DNA of 56,108 nt, from the NCBI GenBank assembly GCA_001556995.1, contig LSKF01000013.1:1-56108 (forward strand), given 5' to 3'. The position numbers and the translations under genes are program-made. Origin of the DNA: Erythrobacteraceae bacterium CCH12-C2 (GTDB lineage Bacteria; Pseudomonadota; Alphaproteobacteria; Sphingomonadales; Sphingomonadaceae). The notes beneath the pieces are model-generated. The model worked only from the letters and a program-made list of their open reading frames with translations. It did no database searches and was not told where the DNA came from. Shown one piece after another: positions 27,511 through 37,020 of the stretch. How positions within the stretch are numbered: position 1 is the first letter of the stretch; every line of letters starts with the position of its first letter.

Positions 27511-29259
27511 TCACATGCTCTCGACAGCCGCGACGCCCAACACGCCCAGCCCGTTACGGATCACTTGCCCGATCCCGGCGGCAAGGAAAAGCCTTGCCGC
27601 GGTCAGGCCTGCGTCCTGTTCCACGATGAACCGCTTTTCGGGGCGATCATTGCCGAGGTTCCAGAAGGCGTGGAGATCGGCGGCGAGATCATAGAGATAG
27701 AACGCGATCCGGTGCGGCTCGCGCGCACGAGCCGCGGCTTCGACCTCACGCGGGAACTGCGCGGCGCGGCGGATGAGCGCGATTTCCTCCTCGCCCAGCT
27801 GGTCAAGCGCTGCTGGATCGGGCGCAAACCCGGCCTCAGCGGCCTTGCGCAGCGTCGAGCGGATGCGGGCGTGGGCGTATTGGACGTAAAACACCGGATT
27901 GTCCTTCGAGGCTTCGACCACCTTGTCGAAGTCGAAATCCATCTGCGCATCGGGCTTGCGGGTCAGCATGGTGAAGCGCACCACGTCCTTGCCGACCATG
28001 TCGACCACGTCGGCAAGGGTCACGAAATTGCCCGCGCGCTTCGACATCTTGAACGGCTGGCCGCCCTTCATCAGCTGCACCATCTGGACGAGCTTGACCT
28101 CAAAGGGCTTGGGGCTTGCCCCGTCCGCGCTGGTCAGCGCGGCGACGGCGGCATTGATCCGCTTGACCGTGCCGGCATGGTCCGCGCCCCAGATATCGAC
28201 CAGCGCGTCAGCCGCCTGTGCCTTCTGGAAGTGGTAGGCGAGGTCCGCGCCGAAATACGTCCACGCGCCGTTCGATTTCTTGATCGGGCGATCCTGATCA
28301 TCGCCGAACCGGGTCGAGCGGAACAGCGGGAGCGAGACCGGCTCCCAGTCCTCGGGCGGGGCCTTGCCCTTGGGGGCTTCCAAGACGCCGTCATAAACGA
28401 GATCATGTTCGCGCAGCCACGCTTCGGCGGCATCGACCTTGCCCGAGGCCTGCAATTCGGCCTCGGAGGAGAACAGGTCGTGCTTGATGCCGAGCGTGGC
28501 GAGATCGGCGCGGATCATGTCCATCATCGCCGCCACCGCGCGGGTGCGGAACAGGATCAGCCATTCGCTTTCGGGCGCGGCGGCGTATTGATCGCCAAAT
28601 TCAGCGGCGAGCGCTTCGCCAACCGGCTTCAGGTATTCGCCGGGGTAGAGGCCTTCGGGGATCGTGATGTCCTCTCCGAGCGCCTCGCGATACCGCATGT
28701 GTACCGAGCGGGCGAGGACATCGACCTGCGCGCCGGCATCATTGACGTAGTATTCGCGCGTGACCTTGTGGCCTGCCCATTCGAGCAGGCTCGCCAGCGC
28801 ATCGCCCACCACCGCGCCGCGGCAATGACCCATGTGCATGGGGCCGGTGGGATTGGCCGAGACATATTCGACATTGACGGTGGTGCCGCCGCCCATCTGC
28901 GAGCGGCCGTAATCACCGCCAAGCTGCGTGATGGCCGCGAGTTCATCGAGCCACGCCGCAGGGGTGAGGCGCAGGTTGATGAATCCCGGTCCGGCAATCT
29001 CGGCGCTGGTGATGGCGGGATACGCGGCCAGCTTGGCCGTAATCGCCTCGGCCAGCGCGCGCGGGTTCATCCCCGCCCCCTTGGCCAGCACCATCGCGGC
29101 ATTGGTGGCAAGATCGCCATGCGATGCATCGCGCGGCGGCTCCAGCGTGACATTGGCAAAGCTGGTGCCCGCCGGCAGCACGCCATCAGCAACCAGATCG
29201 GTCAGCACGGTTTCAATCAGCGCCGCATAGGCGGCATAAAGGGTCTTGGGCATGGTCAT
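27511..29259 (-). CDS. argS: Arginyl-tRNA synthetase
   Basis: A 582-residue class I aminoacyl-tRNA synthetase. The order is the N-terminal Add-1 domain (residues about 1-110), the HIGH-type motif in [18 protein letters not shown], the KMSK-type motif in [18 protein letters not shown], and the DALR anticodon-binding domain (about 455-582). Class-wide residues such as YVNDAG are present. ATGs at 29259 and 29253 are both possible. It starts the long minus-strand run that ends with tatC. Confidence 0.97.
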   Translation of the reverse strand: MTMPKTLYAAYAALIETVLTDLVADGVLPAGTSFANVTLEPPRDASHGDLATNAAMVLAKGAGMNPRALAEAITAKLAAYPAITSAEIAGPGFINLRLTPAAWLDELAAITQLGGDYGRSQMGGGTTVNVEYVSANPTGPMHMGHCRGAVVGDALASLLEWAGHKVTREYYVNDAGAQVDVLARSVHMRYREALGEDITIPEGLYPGEYLKPVGEALAAEFGDQYAAAPESEWLILFRTRAVAAMMDMIRADLATLGIKHDLFSSEAELQASGKVDAAEAWLREHDLVYDGVLEAPKGKAPPEDWEPVSLPLFRSTRFGDDQDRPIKKSNGAWTYFGADLAYHFQKAQAADALVDIWGADHAGTVKRINAAVAALTSADGASPKPFEVKLVQMVQLMKGGQPFKMSKRAGNFVTLADVVDMVGKDVVRFTMLTRKPDAQMDFDFDKVVEASKDNPVFYVQYAHARIRSTLRKAAEAGFAPDPAALDQLGEEEIALIRRAAQFPREVEAAARAREPHRIAFYLYDLAADLHAFWNLGNDRPEKRFIVEQDAGLTAARLFLAAGIGQVIRNGLGVLGVAAVESM

Positions 29260-29359
29260 CGGGTTCTCGTGGCGATGCGCGGATAATCGCGCGTGAAAGA
29301 AAGGAAGCGGGGCCCCGGGTCAAGCCCAGGGAGACGATGGTGTCGTAAAGCGTGCCAAA

Positions 29360-29457
29360 CGACGCCTCAGGCGTCGCAAGGCGGACCGGCCGCCCGCAGG
29401 TGCTCCGGGGCGAAGCCCCGGAAACGCGCCGAGGACGAAGGCGCGGAGGCGCCTTCG
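29360..29457. repeat. Array of four GC-rich hairpins
   Basis: Four inverted repeats lie in under 100 bp: 29360-29376 (8-bp stem, one central base), 29381-29395 (GGCGG/CCGCC), 29404-29422 (TCCGGGGC, GAA, GCCCCGGA) and 29436-29457 (CGAAGGCGC, 4-base loop, GCGCCTTCG). They fill the space between the argS 5' end and the 3' end of the lipoprotein gene. No T-run follows on either strand. Confidence 0.75.
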
Positions 29458-29464
29458 CAACAAA

Positions 29465-30115
29465 TCAGCGCGTCACGTTATACGCCAGCTGGTCCTCGGT
29501 CAGCTGAAAGCCGACCAGCAGCTCGAACCGGGTGCGGGCGATCGCGGCCTTCACTTCCGGATCGGCCAGCGGGTCAAGCGCTGCCTCGAGGTCGCCGGCG
29601 CGGCGTCGTCGGGTGATCTTCTCGCGGATGTCTTCGGGCAAGGCGGCATCGGCGCGGTTGATAAACCCGCCAGCCTTGGCGCTGGCGACCGCACGGTCCT
29701 GACCATCGGCAAAATTGAGCGTCACCTGCCCGACCCGCTTGCTCACCACCGCGCTGCCGCCGCGCAGCACCGTGACGTAATAGGGCAAGGTCACGCTGCG
29801 CGCGCCGCTGGTGTCGGTGCGGCGGGCGTGGACTTCAAACGAGGCCTCGCTGTAGACCTGCTCGCCGGTTTCGTTGCAGGTGGCGCGCAGCTTGGTCATC
29901 GCCGCGCTCACGTCCATGCTGGCGCTGCTGCGATCGGGGCCGCTGCGGAAGGTGGTGATGTCACCGGTATAGTCCGGGATGCCCACCGCCGGGCACAGCG
30001 ACAGCACGCTGACAATGCCGACGCCCTGATCGACCACCAGCTCGCCCTTGTTGCTGCAGGCCGACAGCGCCGCCACCATGGCCAAAGCGGAAATTGCGCG
30101 TGCACGAAGCATCAT
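29465..30115 (-). CDS. Putative lipoprotein, unknown function
   Basis: A 216-residue protein with a lipoprotein signal (MMLRARAISALAMVAALSAC, lipobox LSAC). The mature part begins SNKGELVVDQGVGIVSVLSLCPAVGIPDYTGDITTF and contains few cysteines. I recognise no family by name; similar proteins seem common in sphingomonads. It is probably anchored to the outer-membrane inner face. AAGGA 9 bp before the ATG at 30115 supports that start. It is divergent from ispH with 104 bp between them. Confidence 0.85.
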   Translation of the reverse strand: MMLRARAISALAMVAALSACSNKGELVVDQGVGIVSVLSLCPAVGIPDYTGDITTFRSGPDRSSASMDVSAAMTKLRATCNETGEQVYSEASFEVHARRTDTSGARSVTLPYYVTVLRGGSAVVSKRVGQVTLNFADGQDRAVASAKAGGFINRADAALPEDIREKITRRRRAGDLEAALDPLADPEVKAAIARTRFELLVGFQLTEDQLAYNVTR

Positions 30116-30219
30116 CAACAGCGGTCCTTGACTTCCGAAATCTACGGCCGCCCGGCAAAGGTGCAACGGGCGCAAGCACGCCCTAGCGAGACGCGCCGGA
30201 AAGCGCTAGAGGGAGCGAC

Positions 30220-31203
30220 ATGAACGCGCCCTTTCCCGCTTCGACTGGTAATGTCACCACCGCTGACCGACCGCCCCTCAACCTCCTGATCGCCGCCCCG
30301 CGCGGGTTTTGCGCCGGGGTCGACCGGGCGATCGAAATCGTTGAGAAGGCGCTCGAACGCTATGGCTCGCCGGTCTATGTCCGGCACGAGATCGTCCACA
30401 ACAAATACGTTGTCGAAGGGCTGAAGGCCAAGGGCGCGATTTTCGTCAAGGAGCTGGACGAGGTGCCGAATGACGCGCCAGTGGTGTTCAGCGCCCACGG
30501 CGTTCCCAAGGCGATCCCGGCTGAGGCCAAGCGTCGCAAGCTGCTCTATGTCGATGCCACCTGCCCGCTGGTGAGCAAGATCCACCGCCAGGCCGAGCGC
30601 CAGATCGAAAAGGGCCGCCACATCATCTTCATCGGCCACGAAGGCCATCCCGAAGTGATCGGCACCATGGGCCAGGTCGAACCCGGACAGATGACGCTGG
30701 TCGAAACGATCGAGGATGTCGAAAAGCTGCCCTTCGATTCCGGCGAGGAGCTGGCCTACCTTACGCAGACCACGCTGTCGGTGGATGATACGCGCGAAGT
30801 GATCGAGGCGCTCGAATGGCGCTATCCCAATATCTCCGGCCCGAAGGCGGAGGACATTTGTTATGCCACGTCCAACCGTCAGGCGGCGGTCAAGGAACTG
30901 GCGCATGATTGCGATCTGGTGCTGGTTATTGGCGCGCCAAACTCGTCCAATTCGCTGCGGCTGGTCGAGGTGTCGGAACGGCTCGGCACCCCGGCCAAGC
31001 TGATCCAGCGAGCGGCGGAAATCGACTTTGCGTGGCTCGATGGGGTCAACACATTGGGACTGACCGCCGGGGCCTCGGCGCCGGAAATTCTGGTGCGCGA
31101 AGTGGTTGCGGCGCTCGGACAATATCGCCCGATCGTCGAAAAGACGATCACCGCTGCGGAAGAAAAGATGGTGTTCAAGCTGCCGCGCCAGCTCACCGAA
31201 TAG
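30220..31203 (+). CDS. ispH: 4-hydroxy-3-methylbut-2-enyl diphosphate reductase
   Basis: A 327-residue iron-sulfur enzyme and the last step of the MEP isoprenoid pathway, making IPP and DMAPP. The three cluster cysteines are Cys31 ([10 protein letters not shown]), Cys115 (DATCPLV) and Cys214 ([11 protein letters not shown]). The active-site Glu region [14 protein letters not shown] is intact. It is the first gene of an ispH-thrB-rnhA unit with gaps of 22 and 26 bp. Confidence 0.97.
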   Translation: MNAPFPASTGNVTTADRPPLNLLIAAPRGFCAGVDRAIEIVEKALERYGSPVYVRHEIVHNKYVVEGLKAKGAIFVKELDEVPNDAPVVFSAHGVPKAIPAEAKRRKLLYVDATCPLVSKIHRQAERQIEKGRHIIFIGHEGHPEVIGTMGQVEPGQMTLVETIEDVEKLPFDSGEELAYLTQTTLSVDDTREVIEALEWRYPNISGPKAEDICYATSNRQAAVKELAHDCDLVLVIGAPNSSNSLRLVEVSERLGTPAKLIQRAAEIDFAWLDGVNTLGLTAGASAPEILVREVVAALGQYRPIVEKTITAAEEKMVFKLPRQLTE

Positions 31204-31225
31204 GCGCGGACGCGGGCGCGGGGGC

Positions 31226-32209
31226 ATGGCGGTTTACACCCATCTGGGCGCAGAGGATCTCGCCCGGCTGATTGGCGAATATGATGTTGGTGCGCTGGTC
31301 TCGGCCAAGGGCATTGCCGAGGGCGTCTCCAATTCCAACTGGCTGATCGAGACCACCGGCAGCAGGGGCGCGAGCGGCCCATCAGGCACGCGCTTTATCC
31401 TCACGCTTTACGAGCGCCGGATCGACTATGCCGACCTGCCCTATTTCCTCGGCCTGCTCGATCATCTCGCCGCGAAAGCCTGCCCCGTGCCGCGCACGAT
31501 CCATGACCGTGCGGGCGCATCCTACCGGATGGAGCAGGGCAAGGCCGCTGCGCTGATCGAGTTCCTCCCCGGCATCTCCCCCACCCGGCCGACCGCGGCA
31601 CAGGCCCGCAGCGTCGGCGAAGTGCTGGCGCGGCTGCACGAGGCGGCGCGCGACTTCCCCCTCAGCCGTGCCAACGCGATGGATTTTGCCGCGAGCGCCG
31701 CGATCCTCGATGGTTGCGGGGCGGAACGGCTCGCGACGATCCATCCCGATCTGCCCGCGATGCTCGCCCCCGCCCACGCCGCCGCCGCGCTTGATCTTTC
31801 CGCTCTGCCGCAATCGCAGACCCACACCGATCTGTTCCCCGACAACGTGTTGATGCTGGGCGACGCCGTCACGGGCCTGATTGATTTCTACTTCGCCTGC
31901 ACCGGGCCGATGGTGCTCGACCTCGCGGTGACCCATGCCGCCTGGTGTTTTGACAAAGATAACCGCTTTTCGCGGGACCTGAGCCGCGCGCTGATAGGCG
32001 GTTATGAGAGCATCCGCCGCCTCGAACCAGCCGAGCGTGCGCTGTTTCCCGAGATCGCCAAGGGCGCGAGCCTGCGCTTCGTCGCGAGCCGGGCCGAGGA
32101 CTGGCTCGACACGCCCGATGACGCGCTCGTCACCCGCAAGGACCCGATGCAATTCGTGCGGCGCTGGCGGTTTTATGATGACGCGGGCCCCGCCGTGCTT
32201 GCAGGCTGA
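31226..32209 (+). CDS. thrB: Homoserine kinase, type II
   Basis: A 327-residue kinase of the APH/ChoK fold that phosphorylates homoserine in threonine synthesis. It opens [22 protein letters not shown]. The nucleotide loop [16 protein letters not shown] and the catalytic block [38 protein letters not shown] are complete. This is the non-GHMP type of ThrB. I choose the ATG at 31226; a longer frame reaches back into ispH. Some family members act on other alcohols, but the context fits ThrB. Confidence 0.94.
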   Translation: MAVYTHLGAEDLARLIGEYDVGALVSAKGIAEGVSNSNWLIETTGSRGASGPSGTRFILTLYERRIDYADLPYFLGLLDHLAAKACPVPRTIHDRAGASYRMEQGKAAALIEFLPGISPTRPTAAQARSVGEVLARLHEAARDFPLSRANAMDFAASAAILDGCGAERLATIHPDLPAMLAPAHAAAALDLSALPQSQTHTDLFPDNVLMLGDAVTGLIDFYFACTGPMVLDLAVTHAAWCFDKDNRFSRDLSRALIGGYESIRRLEPAERALFPEIAKGASLRFVASRAEDWLDTPDDALVTRKDPMQFVRRWRFYDDAGPAVLAG

Positions 32210-32235
32210 GCCGCGCGCGGCCAAGGCTTTCACCC

Positions 32236-32679
32236 ATGAAACAGGTCGAAATCTTCACCGATGGCGCGTGCAAGGGCAATCCCGGCCCCGGCGGCTGGGG
32301 CGTGCTGCTGCGCATGGGCAAGCATGAGAAGGAGTTATCCGGCGGCGAGCCGGACACCACCAACAACCGCATGGAAATGACCGCCGCGATCCGGGGCCTC
32401 AATGCCCTGATCGAGCCGTGCAAGGTCGATCTTTATTCCGACAGCAAATATGTGCTCGACGGGATGCAGAAGTGGATCCACGGCTGGAAGCGCAACGGCT
32501 GGGTCAATGCCAGCAAGAAGCCGGTCAAGAATGCCGATCTATGGCACGACCTGATCGAAGCCGCGCGCCCGCATGAGGTGACGTGGCACTGGGTCAAGGG
32601 CCACGATGGCCACCCCGAGAACGAGCGGGTGGATGCGCTCGCCAGCGCGGAAGCCGCAAGGATCGCGGCGGGGGGTTAG
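32236..32679 (+). CDS. rnhA: Ribonuclease HI
   Basis: A 147-residue enzyme that cuts RNA in RNA-DNA hybrids. All four catalytic acids are present: Asp9 ([16 protein letters not shown]), Glu47 (NNRMEMTA), Asp69 (YSDSKYV) and Asp133 (ENERVDALA). The basic protrusion [18 protein letters not shown] marks the E. coli-like group. It is the last gene of the ispH-thrB-rnhA unit. Confidence 0.97.
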   Translation: MKQVEIFTDGACKGNPGPGGWGVLLRMGKHEKELSGGEPDTTNNRMEMTAAIRGLNALIEPCKVDLYSDSKYVLDGMQKWIHGWKRNGWVNASKKPVKNADLWHDLIEAARPHEVTWHWVKGHDGHPENERVDALASAEAARIAAGG

Positions 32680-32693
32680 ATTTTTTGTTCTCG

Positions 32694-32814
32694 GCCACCT
32701 TCGGTGGCGCAGACCTCCCGCCCCACCTCCCCACCCGGCCACCAATAGTACCACTATGTTATGGTGGCCGGGTGGGGAGGTGGGGCGGGAGGTCTGCATC
32801 GCGCGTCAGCGCGA
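32694..32814. repeat. Three-hairpin intergenic repeat element, copy 2
   Basis: Left hairpin 32694-32708 (GCCACC, TTC, GGTGGC). Central hairpin with perfect 36-bp arms 32709-32744 and 32762-32797 and a 17-base loop. Right hairpin 32799-32814 (TCGCGC, 4 bases, GCGCGA). It is the same element as 22416-22537 in opposite orientation, again between convergent genes (rnhA and the DUF1508 gene). Confidence 0.92.
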
Positions 32815-32821
32815 CACAAAA

Positions 32822-32998
32822 TCAGCTATTATCTTCAACCTCGGCGTCGGGGCCGTTCTTCTTGATCGAATCGATGGCGTTCTGCGCGCTCGCCTTGCTC
32901 GAATAGCCCTGGGTCGAGAACATCACTTCGGAATTGTACTTGAACCGCACGCGATACTCGCCCGCGTTGTCCTTGTAGATTTCAAACTTGTGGGCCAT
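32822..32998 (-). CDS. DUF1508 (YegP-like) small protein
   Basis: A 58-residue protein beginning MAHKFEIYKDNAGEYRVRFK and continuing with YNSEVMFSTQGYSSKASAQNA, IDSIKKN and an acidic tail. This is the DUF1508/YegP fold unit, which usually shows FEIYKDKAGEFRFRLKA-type strands and a Y-x-SKAS-A-N-I-SI helix. Family function is unknown; members are small, soluble and sometimes stress-linked. A GGGGAAAG-type ribosome site precedes the ATG. The stop codon lies 8 bp from the copy-2 repeat element. Confidence 0.92.
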   Translation of the reverse strand: MAHKFEIYKDNAGEYRVRFKYNSEVMFSTQGYSSKASAQNAIDSIKKNGPDAEVEDNS

Positions 32999-33061
32999 CG
33001 GCTTTCCCCTTCCCTTGTGGTTGCTTGGCAGGGCGAAGGTGCCAGATCGAATCCGGCTTGG

Positions 33062-34177
33062 CTAGGCCGATAACGCTTCTGTGCGTACCCGCAAACGCCC
33101 CGGCGCATAGACCGCCGGATCGATCCGCGCGGTCATGGCATCGCGCTCGTGGCCCAGCAGCGCTTGCGCGGTTAGCCGGGCGGCGGCGGGTGCGGTCTGG
33201 ATGCCGAAGCCGCCCTGCCCGGCAAACCAGACAAAGCCCTGCGCCTCAGGGTCAGCGCCATAGACCGGCAGGCGATCAGGCGCGAAGCTTCTGAGGCCCG
33301 CCCAGCGCCGCTCGACCGCCGCAATCGGCCAGTCGGTGACGCTCTGGAACCGGTCGATGGCGATCGCGACATCCAGTTCTTCGGGCGCGGCGTCGCAGGG
33401 GTCCGAGGGGATTTCGTCATGGGGGGAGAGCCACAGGCGGCCCGCGTCAGGCTTGAAATAAAACCCGCCCTTGATGTCGAGCACCAGCGGCAGATCGGCC
33501 GGAGCTTGCGGAGCGACGCGCAGCACCGCGACGGTGCGTCGGAGTGGCGTGATGCCAAGCGGGCGGACCCCGGCAATCCGCGCCACCTCATCCGCCCAGG
33601 CCCCGGCGGCATTGACGATGGTCGCCGCCCGCCAGGTTGCGCCACTCTCAGCAGTGATGGTCCACACACCGCCTGCGCGGGCCAATCCGGCGATTCGCGC
33701 GCGGCAGGTGGCGTTGACGCCATGCCGCCGCGCGGCGGCAAGGTAGTGCTGGTGCAGCCCCGCGACATCAATATCAGCGCAGGCCGGCTGGTGCAGTGCC
33801 TCGCTCCAGTCGGGGCGGATATGCGGCACCATGCCTGCAAGCGCAGCGGGCGCAAGCCGCTCGATCGTGACCCCTGTACCGGCGAAGGTGGCAATATGCG
33901 CATCCATCGCCGCCCGGTCCTCCCCGCGCCCCACATAGAGCGCACCGCGCGGCGAAAGAAAGCCGTGCTCGGCCAGATAGGCCCCCGAAGCGAGCGTCAG
34001 CGGCACCACGCCGGGGCCGCCATAGGTCTCCTCCCAGAAGGCAGCAGAACGCCCGGTGGCGTGATAGCCCGGCGCATCCTCGGCTTCGAGCAGCAACACG
34101 CTGGCATGGGGGGCGAGTTCAGCCGCGAGGCTCGCGCCCGCCATGCCTGCGCCGATGATCGCGAAATCGTGGATCAT
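33062..34177 (-). CDS. FAD-dependent oxidoreductase (DAO family)
   Basis: A 371-residue protein of the glycine oxidase/D-amino-acid dehydrogenase family. The FAD Rossmann motif is IIGAGMAGASLAAELA at the N-terminus, followed by the ATGRSAAFWEETYG motif. The C-terminal GxxG block is FAGQGGFGIQTAPAAARL. Its closest functional group (amine or amino-acid oxidase) cannot be fixed from sequence. Its start overlaps the stop of the hydrolase at 34174 by 4 bp, so the two are co-translated. Confidence 0.92.
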   Translation of the reverse strand: MIHDFAIIGAGMAGASLAAELAPHASVLLLEAEDAPGYHATGRSAAFWEETYGGPGVVPLTLASGAYLAEHGFLSPRGALYVGRGEDRAAMDAHIATFAGTGVTIERLAPAALAGMVPHIRPDWSEALHQPACADIDVAGLHQHYLAAARRHGVNATCRARIAGLARAGGVWTITAESGATWRAATIVNAAGAWADEVARIAGVRPLGITPLRRTVAVLRVAPQAPADLPLVLDIKGGFYFKPDAGRLWLSPHDEIPSDPCDAAPEELDVAIAIDRFQSVTDWPIAAVERRWAGLRSFAPDRLPVYGADPEAQGFVWFAGQGGFGIQTAPAAARLTAQALLGHERDAMTARIDPAVYAPGRLRVRTEALSA

Positions 34178-35118
34178 CGAGCAGGCGCGACCCGGTCCAG
34201 AAACTCAGCAACCGCCGCCATCGCACGGCCGCGCACCGCGTCGACCTCGCGCAGGATCTCGTGATGCGCCTCGTCGCCGAACGCGACCATCTCGCCCTTT
34301 GGCAGGCGGCTGGCGGCGCGCAGATTGGCGGGGTGGCTGACGAGCTGATCGGACGACGTGGAGAGAAACAAGATCGGCACGTCAACTCGCTCCAACGCGC
34401 CCGGTGCCTCCAGCTGCCGCCACGAGGCATAGGCCCGCTCGACCCAGCGCCAGCTTGCGGGGCCCATCACCAGCTCGGGGCGGTGATCCCGCCACCATTG
34501 TTCATCGGCATAGCGCTCAGGATCATGGGTCAGCAGATTGGCGCGCGCGGCGAGGAGCTCGCCGGGCTTCTCGCTCGATTTCCACGCCTGCCGGGTGGGA
34601 TCGCCTACCGCGCACATCAGCTTGGCGACCGTGTGGAGCACGGGCAAGGGCAACGGCGGGCCCATCACCCCGGTCATCGGCGCGCTCAGCACCACCGCAT
34701 CGGGGCGGACCTTGCCATCGACCAGCGCGCGCAGGACCAGATGCCCGCCCATCGAGTGAGCGGCGAGCACATGGGGGCCGGGTGTCTCGGCGACCCAGCC
34801 CGACCACAGCGCAGCAAGATCATCGATCCAGATGCCGAAGTCTTCGATGTGGCCGGTCACCGCGTCCTTGCCGAGCCGTCCGGAGCCCGCCTGCCCGCGC
34901 CAGTCCGCCGCCGTCACCCGCCATCCGGCGCGGTGCCATTCCGCCAGCGTCTCGAGATATTTCTCATAGAAATCGCCGCGCCCCGGAAGATACAGGATCG
35001 ATCCGCGCGCGGATGCGCCCGCGGCAGCCCAGTCGATCCGGCGGATCGGATGCCCGTCAGTGGCGTGCCACAGGCCCTCCACCGCGCCCGCCGGGATCGC
35101 CCTGCCGTTGCCCGTCAT
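34174..35118 (-). CDS. Lysophospholipase-like alpha/beta hydrolase
   Basis: A 314-residue serine hydrolase resembling PldB/monoglyceride lipases. The oxyanion region is ILYLPGRGDFYEKY. The nucleophile is Ser122 in AAHSMGGHL, the acid lies in FLSTSSDQLVS and the His in GDEAHHEIL. No export signal is visible. It heads a two-gene unit with the FAD oxidoreductase and is divergent from the pilus locus. Confidence 0.9.
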   Translation of the reverse strand: MTGNGRAIPAGAVEGLWHATDGHPIRRIDWAAAGASARGSILYLPGRGDFYEKYLETLAEWHRAGWRVTAADWRGQAGSGRLGKDAVTGHIEDFGIWIDDLAALWSGWVAETPGPHVLAAHSMGGHLVLRALVDGKVRPDAVVLSAPMTGVMGPPLPLPVLHTVAKLMCAVGDPTRQAWKSSEKPGELLAARANLLTHDPERYADEQWWRDHRPELVMGPASWRWVERAYASWRQLEAPGALERVDVPILFLSTSSDQLVSHPANLRAASRLPKGEMVAFGDEAHHEILREVDAVRGRAMAAVAEFLDRVAPAR

Positions 35119-35238
35119 ATCAGTGCCAAGGTCGGTAATCGCAAACCTCCAAGCGTGGTTACTATTTGGTAAGCCCTAGCCTTTAACAGTGTCCCAATGA
35201 AGGACAGTCCGTGCGCTGGGCACGGCCCGTTCGGGGGC

Positions 35239-35733
35239 ATGACAATGAATGAGACTATCGAATACGGTCTGCTGATCGCCTTGGCAATTGCGCTGGTGTT
35301 TGCCGCGTTCACCGACATCCGCCGCCGCCAGATCGACAACTGGCTGAATGCCGCGATTGCGCTGACTGCGCCCGCATTCTGGTGGGCGAGCGGCCTTTCG
35401 CTGTGGCCGGATGTCGCGTTGCAACTGGGCGTCGCGCTGGCGGCCTTTGCCTTTTTCGCCGGACTGTTCGCGCTCAAAATGATGGGCGGCGGCGATGTGA
35501 AGCTGCTGACGGCACTGGCCTTTTGGGTGCGCCCTGAAATCTTCCTGCAACTGCTGGTGGTGATGGCGCTTGCTGGCGGCATCCTGACGATCGTGATGGG
35601 CGCCTGGCACATTGCGCGCCGCCAAAAGGACCGACTGGCTATTCCCTATGGCGTGGCGATCGCCTTCGGCGGGCTGTGGGTGCTCGCCATGAATTACCTG
35701 CCGCAGGCCGCAATTGCGGCCCCTCTGCAGTGA
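35239..35733 (+). CDS. cpaA: Prepilin peptidase CpaA/TadV
   Basis: A protein of about 164 residues, the small type of A24 aspartic peptidase, which cleaves Flp-type prepilins in the membrane. The first catalytic Asp is Asp26 in FTDIRRRQIDNWLN and the second Asp86 in MMGGGDVKLL. There are about five membrane segments. The ATG at 35239 (MTMNETIEYG) fits membrane topology better than the more upstream 35197. It leads the cpaABCDE-tadBC locus. No Flp pilin gene precedes it. Confidence 0.93.
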   Translation: MTMNETIEYGLLIALAIALVFAAFTDIRRRQIDNWLNAAIALTAPAFWWASGLSLWPDVALQLGVALAAFAFFAGLFALKMMGGGDVKLLTALAFWVRPEIFLQLLVVMALAGGILTIVMGAWHIARRQKDRLAIPYGVAIAFGGLWVLAMNYLPQAAIAAPLQ

Positions 35734-35822
35734 ACCCGATTTTAACCAGTTACACCGTAACCGTCGCAACCATACCTGCCCGCTAACCATTCACGGGCGT
35801 CTACGAGGGGGCTTTGACAGCC

Positions 35823-36935
35823 ATGGATAGGAAGAAACTGGTTCTGCTGCTCGGCGCACTGATTGTCGCGATCGGGACTGCTTTTGCCGCTCGCACCATG
35901 CTGATGGGCGATGCTACGCCCAAGGCCGAAGCTGCGCCGCAACCTACTGGCCCCCGGGTGCTGGTCGCAAAGCGGGCCCTGCCGGCCGGTACGATTATCA
36001 CTGCTGATGCCTTGGGCTATCAGCCCTGGCCGCAGGAACTGGTGCAGGACGCCTATTTCATCGACGGCGAAGCCGACATGAACAAGTTGATGGGCACCGT
36101 CGTGCGCTATCCGATCACCGCTGGTGAGCCGGTCACGCAAGGCTCGCTTGTCGCCCCGGGCGACCGCGGCTTCCTCGCCGCAGCTCTCGGGCCGGGCATG
36201 CGCGCCGTGACGGTGCCGGTGTCGGCAACGACCGGCGTGGCGGGCTTCGTGTTCGCAGGCGACCGGGTCGATCTGGTGCTGACACAGGAAGTGGCCTCTC
36301 AAGGTGATGAAAAGCCGCTCAAGACCGCGGAAACCGTGCTGCGCAACCTGCGCGTGCTGGCAACTGACCAGACCACCGAACAGACCAAGGATGAAAACGG
36401 CAAGACGGTCGTGACCGAATTCCGCACCGTCACGCTCGAAGTGACGCCCAAGATCGCGGAAAAGATCGCTGTCGCGCAAACCATCGGGACGATCAGCCTG
36501 GTGCTGCGCTCGATCGCTGACAACCAGTCGGAGCTGGAGCGCGCGATTGCTTCGGGTGACGTTCAGATCCCGGCCAATGCGACGCCTGAGCAGGAAGAAA
36601 AGATCCTCAAGGCCGCCATGGCGCGTCCGATCGACAAGGGCACGACCTTCACCACGGGCGGCGATGTGTCGCGCTTCCAACGCTCGACGGTGCCGACCAA
36701 GGCCCCGCCGCCGAGCGCCCAGAGCAGCCAGTATGCCTCGGCCCCGGCGGCAAGCGCTGCGCCCAGTGCGCCCGTCTACCGGGGTCCGAGTGTCCGCGTC
36801 ACCCGTGGGAAAGAAACCACCGAAACGCAGGTCAGCACCAAGGCTGCTGTCGGAGCGATGGTGACAACCCAGGCCAACGGCATGCGCCGGGCGAGCGAAA
36901 CGGTCCCTGTGGCCGGTTCGACCGTGGTGTTCTGA
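35823..36935 (+). CDS. cpaB: Flp pilus assembly protein CpaB/RcpC
   Basis: A 370-residue protein with one N-terminal membrane segment (LVLLLGALIVAIGTAFAA), then an SAF domain (RVLVAKRALPAGTIITADALGY) and an RcpC/CpaB domain containing TVPVSATTGVAGFVFAGDRVDLVLT. It probably acts in the periplasm near the CpaC secretin. The C-terminal 100 residues are low complexity (Ala/Pro/Ser). The ATG at 35823 is preferred over a TTG at 35814. Confidence 0.94.
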   Translation: MDRKKLVLLLGALIVAIGTAFAARTMLMGDATPKAEAAPQPTGPRVLVAKRALPAGTIITADALGYQPWPQELVQDAYFIDGEADMNKLMGTVVRYPITAGEPVTQGSLVAPGDRGFLAAALGPGMRAVTVPVSATTGVAGFVFAGDRVDLVLTQEVASQGDEKPLKTAETVLRNLRVLATDQTTEQTKDENGKTVVTEFRTVTLEVTPKIAEKIAVAQTIGTISLVLRSIADNQSELERAIASGDVQIPANATPEQEEKILKAAMARPIDKGTTFTTGGDVSRFQRSTVPTKAPPPSAQSSQYASAPAASAAPSAPVYRGPSVRVTRGKETTETQVSTKAAVGAMVTTQANGMRRASETVPVAGSTVVF

Positions 36936-37020
36936 GGGGGATCCGATGATGCCGACCACCACTTCGCTTCGTTCGCTTTCGATCAAGGCGGCCAAGGGCA
37001 AACCCGAGGGGGGCCATTCA

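Noticed and set aside
29360..29457. Rho-independent terminator for the gene upstream
   Set aside because: The hairpins lack a following T-run on either strand and lie upstream of argS rather than after it.
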